From assembly GCA_011390695.1 (NCBI GenBank), contig JAABRW010000078.1:1-13811 (forward strand): 13,811 nucleotides of DNA, in the 5' to 3' direction. Each line of letters opens with the position of its first letter. The first letter of the stretch is position 1. Below, piece after piece: positions 1 to 5,935 of the stretch. The DNA comes from Desulfotignum sp. (GTDB taxonomy: Bacteria; Desulfobacterota; Desulfobacteria; Desulfobacterales; Desulfobacteraceae). A program made the translations under genes and the position numbers. The notes below the pieces were generated by a model. It worked only from the letters and a program-made list of their open reading frames with translations, had not been told where the DNA came from and made no database searches.

Positions 1-195
1 GCTGAAGCCGAGGCCGTCTTTACAAACCAGGACGGCCGGCAGGTGGTCCTGGCAACTCTTACCGGACGGCTGCCTGTGGAAGGCGAAAAACCTCTTCTGG
101 ACCAGATGGTGACAGAAGGTGATCCTTTCAACGATTTGTCAAATAAAACAGATTACAGCATAAACCAGGAGCCGGGCAAAAAACCCGGACCATAA
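1..195 (+). CDS. 3' end of an unrecognised gene (64 residues visible)
   Basis: An open frame enters from the left edge in frame 1 and ends at TAA 193-195. The visible 64 residues are hydrophilic, with no Cys cluster and no membrane segment. The stretch VVLATLTGRLPVEG near residues 16-29 looks like part of a folded domain, while the last 20 or so residues, ending KKPGP, look like a disordered tail. I do not recognise a family and assign no function. It is separated from the next gene by about 200 bp carrying a hairpin and a sigma-54 promoter, so it probably belongs to a different transcription unit. Coding status rests on the open frame and codon use only. Confidence 0.55.
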   Translation, partial: AEAEAVFTNQDGRQVVLATLTGRLPVEGEKPLLDQMVTEGDPFNDLSNKTDYSINQEPGKKPGP

Positions 196-223
196 CAGAT
201 ACCTGGCGCAGGCCCTGGTGTAC

Positions 224-244
224 GGTATGGAAAAAATCCATACC
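224..244. other. Perfect 8-bp hairpin (GGTATGGA / TCCATACC), possible terminator
   Basis: The arms 224-231 and 237-244 are perfect reverse complements with a five-A loop, 29 bp after the stop of the upstream gene. No T-run follows on the plus strand, so it is not a classical intrinsic terminator. It could still stop or protect the upstream transcript. Read on the minus strand, the T-run lies in the loop. Confidence 0.35.
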
Positions 245-283
245 TCTGGAAAGTTTCCACAGTTCTGTGCCGGTAACACCTTA

Positions 284-308
284 TGTAAAATTTTACAACC
301 TGTTGTAA
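284..308. promoter_or_regulatory. Candidate enhancer-binding (UAS) palindromes
   Basis: A perfect 14-bp palindrome TGTAAAATTTTACA (284-297) overlaps a second inverted repeat, TTACAA-CCTG-TTGTAA (293-308). The centre of the first lies about 47 bp upstream of the GG of the sigma-54 promoter at 338. Paired symmetrical sites upstream of a -24/-12 promoter are typical of NtrC-type activator binding. The closest candidate activator is the response regulator in the same operon, which is inference. The distance is shorter than the usual 80-150 bp enhancer spacing. Confidence 0.45.
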
Positions 309-336
309 TTTAATACTTTTTGTGAAGTTTCATTTC

Positions 337-351
337 TGGCATGCTCTTTGC
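337..351 (+). promoter_or_regulatory. Sigma-54 (-24/-12) promoter of the Cys-rich protein/kinase/regulator operon
   Basis: The sequence TGGCATGCTCTTTGC has the invariant GG (338-339) and GC (350-351) separated by exactly 10 bp. It matches the consensus TGGCAC-N5-TTGC at nearly every conserved base. Transcription would start near 363, which places the ATG at 394 about 30 nt into the mRNA. This also rules out the longer open frame that begins at 322. Confidence 0.8.
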
Positions 352-393
352 CTTTATGGCTGGGGTAACCCAACAAAAAATAAAGGAATTATC

Positions 394-678
394 ATGCCGG
401 AAAAAACAGTTTCATCAGGTCTTTGTGCCAATTGTATCCATGCAGGGCAATGTTATTTTATGAAAAATAATTCCAGGCCCATAATTTTTTGTGAAGAATT
501 TTCATGCACCTGTCCGGAAGGGGCATGTACACAACCCATTTGCGACATCACGGAACCACCGTTTGCAGCCGGTGGATCGTTTCGGGAAAATATCTGCAGC
601 AATTGTGAAAACCTGGAAACCTGCTGCCTGCAGGAAAAACACCATAACTCTGTGATGTGCTGTGAAGAATACAGGTGA
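394..678 (+). CDS. Small protein with duplicated Cys module CxxC-x5-C-x12-C-E-E-[FY]
   Basis: This 94-aa protein has 14 cysteines. Two copies of the same module are visible: C11-x2-C14-x5-C20-x12-C33-EEF, and C68-x2-C71-x5-C77-x12-C90-EEY. They are joined by a linker with four more cysteines (C38, C40, C45, C50). There is no signal peptide or membrane segment, so a cytoplasmic location is likely. Four conserved cysteines per module suggest binding of zinc or an iron-sulfur cluster, but I do not recognise a named family. The ATG at 394 is chosen because AAGGA lies 6 nt upstream (383-387) and because it lies downstream of the sigma-54 promoter. The in-frame start at 322 would precede the transcript. 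The stop is 1 nt before the kinase ATG, so it is first in an operon with the kinase and regulator. It may be a redox or metal sensor, or an accessory protein; this is inference. Confidence 0.82.
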   Translation: MPEKTVSSGLCANCIHAGQCYFMKNNSRPIIFCEEFSCTCPEGACTQPICDITEPPFAAGGSFRENICSNCENLETCCLQEKHHNSVMCCEEYR

Positions 679-679
679 T

Positions 680-1837
680 ATGCAAAAAAAAATTGCGGCC
701 CTTGAAAAACAGAACAGAAAACTGCAGCAGTTTTATGATGCATACCAGCAGGTGCAAACCAATGAAAAAGAACGGGTAAAAGAACTCAACTGCTTATACC
801 AGGTTGCCCAGTGTGTGGTTCTGGAAAGAAATACCATTGCTGCATTGAAAAAAATCGTTCATATCATTCCCACAGGGTGGCAGTTTTCCCAAAACTGCTG
901 CGCCCGGATTCGGTTCAGGGAAAACATTTATCTGTCACCTGATTTTTGTGAATCAGATATATGCCAGACAGAAAAGATATATATTGACAACGAGGCTGCG
1001 GGGGCCATAGATGTGTATTATCACCCGGATGCCGTTGCCGGAAAAAAAGATCCGTTTTTAAGCGAAGAACGCAATCTGCTCAAGGGCATTGCCAACATCA
1101 TCAGTTTTTATATGAAAAAACAAAAAGATGATGAAGCCAGAAAAATAATTCAAAAACAATTGCTGCACAATGACCGCCTGGCCACCATCGGCAGCCTGGC
1201 AGCCGGCGTGGCCCATGAATTGAATGAACCCCTGGGCAATATTCTGGGCCTTGCCCAGTTGTCACTCAAGTTGTCCCAGCTGCCGGAACAGGCAAGAAAT
1301 GATCTGACCCGGATCCAGGAATGTGTGATGTATTCACGGGAAATCATAAAAAAACTTTTGGCGTTTTCCCGTAACGCCCCTGTGCGCAAAGAAAAAATAT
1401 GCCTGAACCATGTGATTGAAAACAGCCTCACCTTTCTTGCGGCCCGGTGTGCCAGGGAAGGTATCGCCATTGAAAAAAGATTTCAGGACGGTGTGTTTGT
1501 CATGGCAGATGCCAACCAGATAAACCAGGTGGTTACCAATCTGACCATCAATGCGGTACAGGCCATGGGAAACGGCGGAAAACTCACCCTTACCGTAAAA
1601 AAGGCTGCAGACAAAGCAATTTTTTCCATTGAAGATACCGGGATCGGGATACCGGCTGAGCATATCAGCAGTGCGTTTATGCCGTTTTTTACAACAAAGG
1701 ATGTGGACCAGGGTACCGGCCTGGGACTTTCTGTTGTGTACGGCATCATCAAAAACCATGATGGTGATATCAAGGTCAGCAGTGAGCCTGAAAAAGGCAG
1801 TGTTTTTGAAATATCTTTGCCCCTGGAGAACGATTGA
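680..1837 (+). CDS. GAF-domain sensor histidine kinase
   Basis: A 385-aa cytoplasmic kinase without transmembrane segments. A short N-terminal coiled coil (about 1-35) is followed by a GAF-like sensor region (about 40-150) containing CCARIRF and an AIDVYYHP strand, typical of GAF modules in soluble kinases. The H-box reads VAHELNEPLG with phospho-acceptor His179. The ATPase domain has the N-box (NLTINAVQAM), the G1 box (EDTGIGIP), the F-box (FMPFFTTK) and the G2 box (GTGLGLSVV). It should phosphorylate the regulator encoded next, whose ATG overlaps its stop in TGATG (1835-1839), implying translational coupling. The ATG at 680 starts 1 nt after the stop of the Cys-rich gene, with AGGTG just ahead; an in-frame GTG at 662 is the alternative. 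The GAF region carries extra cysteines, compatible with redox sensing but not proof. The start is followed by an A9 run. Confidence 0.93.
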   Translation: MQKKIAALEKQNRKLQQFYDAYQQVQTNEKERVKELNCLYQVAQCVVLERNTIAALKKIVHIIPTGWQFSQNCCARIRFRENIYLSPDFCESDICQTEKIYIDNEAAGAIDVYYHPDAVAGKKDPFLSEERNLLKGIANIISFYMKKQKDDEARKIIQKQLLHNDRLATIGSLAAGVAHELNEPLGNILGLAQLSLKLSQLPEQARNDLTRIQECVMYSREIIKKLLAFSRNAPVRKEKICLNHVIENSLTFLAARCAREGIAIEKRFQDGVFVMADANQINQVVTNLTINAVQAMGNGGKLTLTVKKAADKAIFSIEDTGIGIPAEHISSAFMPFFTTKDVDQGTGLGLSVVYGIIKNHDGDIKVSSEPEKGSVFEISLPLEND

Positions 1838-3168
1838 TGCCGGAAAAAAAAACAAAGGCACAGATTCTGGTTGTGGATGACAATAAGATCACCTGTGAGG
1901 TCATTCAAAGAAACCTTGCATCTGAAGGGTACCGTGTTTTTGTTGTCCATAATGTGGAAGATGCTGTTGATGTGCTTTCCCGTCAGGGTATCGATTTGCT
2001 GATCACCGATTACAAGATGCCCAGGCTGACCGGAATGGATATGATCCAATATGCCCGGGATCATTTCCAGGATCTGGGGATCATCATGCTTACAGGATAC
2101 GGATCCATCAAAGGGGCTGTGTCAGCCCTGAAACAGGGGGCAGATGAGTATATCACCAAACCCTTCACTGATATGGAACTGATGGACACCGTGGCAAAAT
2201 GCATAAAAAGATATCAGGAGCGCAGGATCGACCCTGGTATACTCTATTCTGACACCTGGTCCCGGTTCGGTATCATCGGGCAGTCTGAAAAAATGCAGCA
2301 TCTGTTTGCCACCATACAAAAAGCCGGTGAAAATGACGCCACTGTACTGATACAAGGAGAAAGCGGTACAGGTAAGGAACTGGTGGCCAGGGCCATTCAC
2401 TACAACCATAAAACCCGGGCTGTGTATCCCTTTATTCCTTTCAACTGCCCGGGGATGCCCCCGGCCCTTTTTGAAAGCGAGTTGTTCGGCCATGTAAAAG
2501 GGGCTTTTACCGGTGCGTCCCGGGACAGCAAAGGGTTTTTCAGGGCAGCTGAAAACGGATGCCTTTTTCTGGACGAAATCAGTGAACTGCCCTATGAACT
2601 CCAGGGAAAACTGCTCAGGGTGCTCCAGGAAAAAGAATATACCCGGGTGGGAGAAACCCGGCAGCACAAAGCAGATGTCAGGATTATGGCGGCCACCAAT
2701 CAAAAACTGGAAGATCTGGTTGAAAAAGGATTGTTCCGCCAGGATCTGTTTTTCCGTATCAATGTCATTACTGTTGATATTCCGCCGCTGCGGGAGCGGG
2801 GCGATGATATTCTGCTGCTGGCAAAGCATTTTATTGTGAAGTATGCAAAACAGCTGGGAAAAAATGAACCGAAGCTCACGCAAAATGCCGTTGCAGCCCT
2901 GAAAAATTATGTTTGGCCCGGAAATGTCAGAGAACTTGAAAACCTGATACACCGGAACCTGATCATGAATGATACCCAATATATCGACAGTGCAGCATTT
3001 CCGGCGGCAATGAAAACCGCCATATCCCCGGAAAAAAATGTTTTCCCGAGCCTGTCGGAAATGACCGGAAAATATGTCAGGGAGGTGCTTGCCCATACCG
3101 GGGGAAACAAGGCAAAGGCTTTGAAAATACTGAAAATAGACCGCAAAACCCTGCTCAAAAAGTTATAG
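1837..3168 (+). CDS. NtrC-family sigma-54-dependent response regulator
   Basis: A 443-aa regulator with the order receiver, AAA+ and Fis-type helix-turn-helix. The receiver (about 8-125) has the acidic pair D14/D15, phospho-acceptor D58 in LLITDYKMP, the conserved Thr in MLTGYGS and Lys in YITKPF. The AAA+ domain has Walker A GESGTGKE, the sigma-54 contact loop GAFTGA, Walker B LFLDEI and the arginine-rich PPLRERGDDI region. The C-terminus (about 400-443) is a Fis-like HTH with GGNKAKALKILKIDRKTLLKKL at its core. Phosphorylation by the preceding kinase should license it to remodel RNA polymerase-sigma-54. The ATG at 1837 overlaps the kinase stop. The nearest sigma-54 promoters are its own (337-351) and that before cobU, so autoregulation is plausible but unproven. 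It converges on the DUF2892 gene with a 9-bp gap. Confidence 0.95.
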   Translation: MPEKKTKAQILVVDDNKITCEVIQRNLASEGYRVFVVHNVEDAVDVLSRQGIDLLITDYKMPRLTGMDMIQYARDHFQDLGIIMLTGYGSIKGAVSALKQGADEYITKPFTDMELMDTVAKCIKRYQERRIDPGILYSDTWSRFGIIGQSEKMQHLFATIQKAGENDATVLIQGESGTGKELVARAIHYNHKTRAVYPFIPFNCPGMPPALFESELFGHVKGAFTGASRDSKGFFRAAENGCLFLDEISELPYELQGKLLRVLQEKEYTRVGETRQHKADVRIMAATNQKLEDLVEKGLFRQDLFFRINVITVDIPPLRERGDDILLLAKHFIVKYAKQLGKNEPKLTQNAVAALKNYVWPGNVRELENLIHRNLIMNDTQYIDSAAFPAAMKTAISPEKNVFPSLSEMTGKYVREVLAHTGGNKAKALKILKIDRKTLLKKL

Positions 3169-3177
3169 CGGTATTAT

Positions 3178-3372
3178 TCATGTTTTTGGAAGTTTGAACA
3201 CTTTTTCCAGGATGGCTTCCATGGGGCACAGACCGGTGAATGCAGACTGCAGCAGGTTCAGGCCCACAAAAGCGGTAAACAGGTACCAGTAGGGGGAAAC
3301 CCAGTGCCCAAGGGCTAAAGATGCCAGGATGAACAGGCCTGCAATGGCCCTGATATAGTCTTCCATTTTCAT
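3178..3372 (-). CDS. DUF2892 (YgaP-type) inner-membrane protein
   Basis: A 64-aa protein made of two hydrophobic helices (about 7-25 and 28-47), followed by the typical FTGLCPMEAILEKV tail of the DUF2892 family, the membrane part of YgaP-like rhodaneses. Length is normal for stand-alone members, whose function is not established; a link to sulfur or thiol handling is only by association. The ATG at 3372 has AGAGAGG 5 nt upstream; a second ATG two codons later is less well spaced. The gene begins 13 nt after the stop of the NifA-like regulator on the same strand, so the two are probably co-transcribed. Confidence 0.85.
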   Translation of the reverse strand: MKMEDYIRAIAGLFILASLALGHWVSPYWYLFTAFVGLNLLQSAFTGLCPMEAILEKVFKLPKT

Positions 3373-3385
3373 TTCAACCTCTCTT

Positions 3386-4906
3386 TTATCGAAAATCCTT
3401 GTAGTTGATATTATATCTGGCAGCTTTGTAGGAAAACTTGCGCACCGTGATCTGGATGAGCCGGGCCGCCTTTTTGATATTGCCCCTGGTATTTTTCAGG
3501 GCATCCATGATAATTTCCTTTTCCAGTCCGGCTACGGCGGTTTCCAGGGACTGGGGCAGGGTTTTGGAATCGGTTCCGGTCTGGAGGGTGGCCGGGAGAT
3601 GATAGGAATGTACCGCACCTTCGTTACACAGTATCACCGCCCGTTCAATGCAGTTTTCCAGCTCTCTGACATTACCGGGCCAGTGGTATTCCATCATCAT
3701 GTCAATGGCCGGGGTGGTGATGCGCTTGATATCCTTGCCATGTTCTTTGCGGTATTTTTCCAGAAAATGGTCTGCCAGGAGGATGATATCGGTTTTGCGC
3801 ATGCGCAGGCTGGGAATGTAAATGGGAAACACATTGAGCCGGAAATACAGGTCATCTCTGAACCGGCCCTGCTGGACCATTTCTTCCAGGTTGGCATTGG
3901 TGGCGGCAACGATGCGCACATCCGCCTTGATGGGTTTGTATCCCCCCACCCGCTCGAATTCTTTTTCCTGGAGCACCCGCAGCAGCTTGACCTGGGCACC
4001 CAACGCCATGTTCCCGATCTCATCCAGAAAAACAGTGCCCTGATCTGCAATTTCAAACTTGCCTTTTTTCAGGTGGGATGCGCCGGTAAATGCGCCTTTT
4101 TCATGGCCGAACAGCTCGCTTTCTATGAGATTTTCCGGGATGGCGGCACAATTGATTTTGATGAAGGGTTTGTGGTGCCGCTCTGAATTATAATGGATGG
4201 CATTGGCCACCAGTTCCTTGCCTGTACCGCTTTCTCCCCTGATCAGGACAGTGGCTGATGAAAACGACACCTGGGATATCATCTGGAGGACTTCCCGCAT
4301 TTTATTGGAGTTGCCGATGATATTGGAAAAACTGTACCGGTTTTCCAGCGCGGTTTTCAGCCGCAGATTTTCCGATTTCAGCCGTTCTTTTTCCAGGCGA
4401 ACATTTTCGATATTGATCACATGGTGGGCCAGCATGGCCGCCACCACAGTCAACAGTTTTTCCCCCTGCTGCAAAGAGTGTTTTCCCTCAAAGGGCCGGT
4501 CCGCACTGATGGCCCCCACCACCTGGTTTTCCTTTTTTATGGGTACGCAGATAAAAGAATAGTCCTGCCCCTGGTTTAGTTTTCTGGAGTGGGTCTTGTC
4601 CAGGAAAAGGGGTTCTTCGCTGATGCGGGGCACCACAGCGGATTTGCCGGATTCCACCACTTTTCCGATAATTCCTTCGCCGGGAAGGTATTTTATCCGG
4701 CGGGTGGTTTCTTCTGAAATGCCATGGGCGATTTCAATACGTATTTCTCCATTTTCCCGGTTGGTCAAAAAAATAATGCCCCGGACAAGGTTCATGGACT
4801 CGGATAAAACACCCAGAACCTTGAACAGAGATTTTTTCATGTCCATGTGCTGATTCAGTGCCTCACTGATTTCATACAGCAGAGAAATTTCTTCAAGGGA
4901 TTTCAT
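3386..4906 (-). CDS. NifA-like GAF/AAA+/Fis sigma-54-dependent activator
   Basis: A 506-aa protein. An N-terminal GAF domain (about 15-165), beginning [10 protein letters not shown] as in NifA-type activators, is followed by a short coiled linker. The AAA+ domain has Walker A GESGTGKE (224-231), the sigma-54 loop GAFTGA (271-276) and Walker B VFLDEI (about 292-297). A Fis-like HTH occupies the last 40 residues or so. There is no receiver, so activity is probably controlled by a ligand or protein at the GAF domain. The four-Cys interdomain linker of oxygen-sensitive NifA is not present. The ATG at 4906 is preferred: AGGA lies 9 nt upstream and the protein then starts [12 protein letters not shown] as in relatives. 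An in-frame TTG at 4939 lacks a ribosome site. No nif genes are in view, so a strict NifA role is unproven. A CRP-like site lies just upstream. Confidence 0.9.
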   Translation of the reverse strand: MKSLEEISLLYEISEALNQHMDMKKSLFKVLGVLSESMNLVRGIIFLTNRENGEIRIEIAHGISEETTRRIKYLPGEGIIGKVVESGKSAVVPRISEEPLFLDKTHSRKLNQGQDYSFICVPIKKENQVVGAISADRPFEGKHSLQQGEKLLTVVAAMLAHHVINIENVRLEKERLKSENLRLKTALENRYSFSNIIGNSNKMREVLQMISQVSFSSATVLIRGESGTGKELVANAIHYNSERHHKPFIKINCAAIPENLIESELFGHEKGAFTGASHLKKGKFEIADQGTVFLDEIGNMALGAQVKLLRVLQEKEFERVGGYKPIKADVRIVAATNANLEEMVQQGRFRDDLYFRLNVFPIYIPSLRMRKTDIILLADHFLEKYRKEHGKDIKRITTPAIDMMMEYHWPGNVRELENCIERAVILCNEGAVHSYHLPATLQTGTDSKTLPQSLETAVAGLEKEIIMDALKNTRGNIKKAARLIQITVRKFSYKAARYNINYKDFR

Positions 4907-4951
4907 AAAGGCTTTTCCTGTAACGTGTGCATCTGCCAAGGGCCATTATTT

Positions 4952-4967
4952 TGTGGTTAAATTCACA
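4952..4967. promoter_or_regulatory. CRP/FNR-family-like operator upstream of the NifA-like gene
   Basis: TGTGGTTAAATTCACA differs from the CRP consensus TGTGA-N6-TCACA at one base and sits in a longer inverted repeat TTTGTG-N8-CACAAA (4950-4969). It lies 46-61 bp upstream of the regulator ATG at 4906 (minus strand). It could bind a CRP/FNR-family protein; the identity of that protein is unknown. Confidence 0.4.
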
Positions 4968-4975
4968 AATTCCAA

Positions 4976-4989
4976 ATGGTGCGTACCAT
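4976..4989. repeat. Inverted repeat ATGGT-N4-ACCAT
   Basis: Arms 4976-4980 and 4985-4989 flank GCGT, about 10 bp beyond the CRP-like site in the leader of the NifA-like gene. It may be a second operator, or chance for arms of only 5 bp. Confidence 0.25.
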
Positions 4990-5096
4990 ATTATTGCATA
5001 AAACACATGGGTACAAAAGAGGATATTCCATCTGGATATTTGCCATAAGCATGCCGGGCTTTCGATCGCTCTGTGCAGCAGGCTGTCCCAGGGCCC

Positions 5097-5257
5097 GCCC
5101 CTGGTGGTGTCCTGTGCCCGGCCCGAGGTCTGCGGGGGCCGGTTTACATACGAACAATGAAGTGCGGCATCCCGTCCGCTGGTTGAAAACCATGCCGGCA
5201 TTTTTTACCAGGCCCCCTCCGACGCTGACGGTCCGTTCACAGGACACCACCAGGGGC
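5097..5257. repeat. Large inverted repeat with perfect 20-bp arms
   Basis: GCCCCTGGTGGTGTCCTGTG at 5097-5116 recurs as its exact reverse complement at 5238-5257, with 121 bp between. Inside, GGGGGCCGGT (5134-5143) can pair with ACC-A-GGCCCCC (5207-5217), leaving a one-base bulge. The intervening arms also share CGGnCCG, so the halves look like diverged inverted copies. An RNA from either strand could fold into a long interrupted hairpin. It could be a structured leader or non-coding RNA, a miniature mobile-element remnant or a cruciform. No transposase, T-run or target duplication is evident. Confidence 0.7.
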
Positions 5258-5456
5258 TCCCCGTAGAAGCGCATGCTGCTATAGCAAATATTCAGATTCC
5301 ATGACAGGGCAACGATAGGAAAAAACAGCCCATGGAAGGAAAAACTTGAAAAAAAATAAATTACCGGTATCTGGTATTCCAGCTCCGGGGATGGAGACAA
5401 AAAACCGGTGTGACTATTTGAGCAGCTGATGGTTTCCCTGAAACAGGGCCGGATGT

Positions 5457-5786
5457 TCAGGCCTGTTCCAGGACAGGAATTTCTGTTGCCGCGCCGGCAT
5501 CTTCCAGCGCGTTTTCCATGGTGGCTGTTTTTTCCAGGGCCAGGGCATCCAGGTGCTGTTCCACATATGCCCGCAGATTTCGCTCCGGATCCAGGGATTC
5601 AGAATAATAATTGAGCACCCACCACAGTTCGTTGAGTTTGTATTTGTTGTCCTGCCACCAGGAAACTGATTCTTTTATGGCATCGGCTGTTTCCAGCTCA
5701 GAATTTATTTTCACATAAAAATCGTAACACATGCTGCGGGTTACGGGTTTCAGGCCAAGTAAGTTAATGGTACTTCGGTTAATCAC
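5457..5786 (-). CDS. Hypothetical 109-aa protein, GTG start
   Basis: A soluble protein with an aromatic-rich centre (SWWQDNKYKLNELWWVLNYY, about residues 46-65) and a Glu/Ala-rich C-terminal tail (last 25 or so residues). It has no membrane segment, signal peptide or recognisable motif, and I do not know the family. The frame is open further upstream to 5879. The start is set by a near-perfect Shine-Dalgarno AAAGGAGG (5799-5792) placed 5 nt before GTG 5786-5784, giving VINRSTINLLGL. It is transcribed divergently from cobU across a 149-bp intergenic region that carries a sigma-54-like promoter for cobU and an inverted repeat. A role near cobamide metabolism would be guilt by position only. Confidence 0.7.
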   Translation of the reverse strand: MINRSTINLLGLKPVTRSMCYDFYVKINSELETADAIKESVSWWQDNKYKLNELWWVLNYYSESLDPERNLRAYVEQHLDALALEKTATMENALEDAGAATEIPVLEQA

Positions 5787-5837
5787 GCAGGCCTCCTTTA
5801 AACCATAAAGCATCATGCAATGGATAGGGTTTTCATT

Positions 5838-5866
5838 GTTTACATGAAACAAAATATATTGTAAAC
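5838..5866. promoter_or_regulatory. Candidate operator/UAS upstream of cobU (GTTTACA-N15-TGTAAAC)
   Basis: Arms 5838-5844 and 5860-5866 are perfect reverse complements in an AT-rich stretch; TGTTT-N5-AAACA (5837-5851) overlaps the left arm. The centre is about 36 bp upstream of the GG of the sigma-54-like promoter at 5888. The half-sites TTTACA/TGTAAA also occur in the palindromes at 284-297, upstream of the other sigma-54 promoter. Confidence 0.4.
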
Positions 5867-5886
5867 CCCAAAGTCCCAATTTTTTT

Positions 5887-5902
5887 TGGTTGCATCTTTG
5901 CT
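5887..5902 (+). promoter_or_regulatory. Sigma-54-like (-24/-12) promoter of the cobamide operon
   Basis: TGGTTGCATCTTTGCT has GG (5888-5889) and GC (5900-5901) separated by exactly 10 bp and a strong TTTGCT -12 element. The -24 element TGGTT is weaker than TGGCA. Transcription would start near 5913, 23 nt before the first cobU ATG. No B12-box-like riboswitch sequence was recognised between here and cobU. Confidence 0.6.
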
Positions 5903-5935
5903 TATGGATACGGTATCTTAGACCGATTTAACCGG

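Larger units (their letters stand above)
4907..5456. other. Gene-free stretch between the orphan gene and the NifA-like gene
   Basis: This 550-bp interval holds the leader of the NifA-like gene (CRP-like site, small inverted repeat) and a large inverted-repeat element (5097-5257). It also has a short palindrome TGCTATAGCA (5277-5286) and a weak CCCTG-AAA-CAGGG hairpin (5436-5448), 9 nt past the stop of the minus-strand orphan gene. Open frames exist on both strands but lack ribosome sites and look low-complexity or shifted. I see no supported coding gene. The GC-rich core (5050-5260) against AT-rich flanks suggests an inserted or degraded segment. Confidence 0.6.

Noticed and set aside
322..393. 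N-terminal extension of the Cys-rich protein to ATG-like start 322
   Set aside because: The extension covers the sigma-54 promoter and would lie upstream of the predicted transcript start; ATG 394 has its own AAGGA site.
2122..3096. Long minus-strand open frames opposite the response regulator, and similar ones opposite proS, ispG and the radical SAM gene
   Set aside because: They are antisense shadows of well-recognised genes, with no family signature of their own.
4976..5266. Plus-strand open frame of 96 codons over the same region
   Set aside because: It is rich in Pro, Arg, Cys and Trp as expected from an out-of-frame GC-rich stretch, has no ribosome site, and overlaps the repeat.
4963..5400. 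Minus-strand open frame of 145 codons in the gap upstream of the NifA-like gene
   Set aside because: It has no ribosome site, its composition changes abruptly along its length, and it runs across the inverted repeat. Part of it (PLVVSCERTVSVGGGL) looks codon-biased like a gene fragment, but I cannot match it to a family, so it is treated as non-coding or degraded.
5791..5804. Minus-strand GG-N10-GC at the start of the orphan gene
   Set aside because: The -12 element would be AGGC, and the match is made by the Shine-Dalgarno itself.
5787..5935. Possible cobalamin riboswitch upstream of cobU
   Set aside because: I looked for B12-box-like and GCCACTG-type conserved segments and found none; the 23-nt leader predicted from the sigma-54-like promoter is too short.
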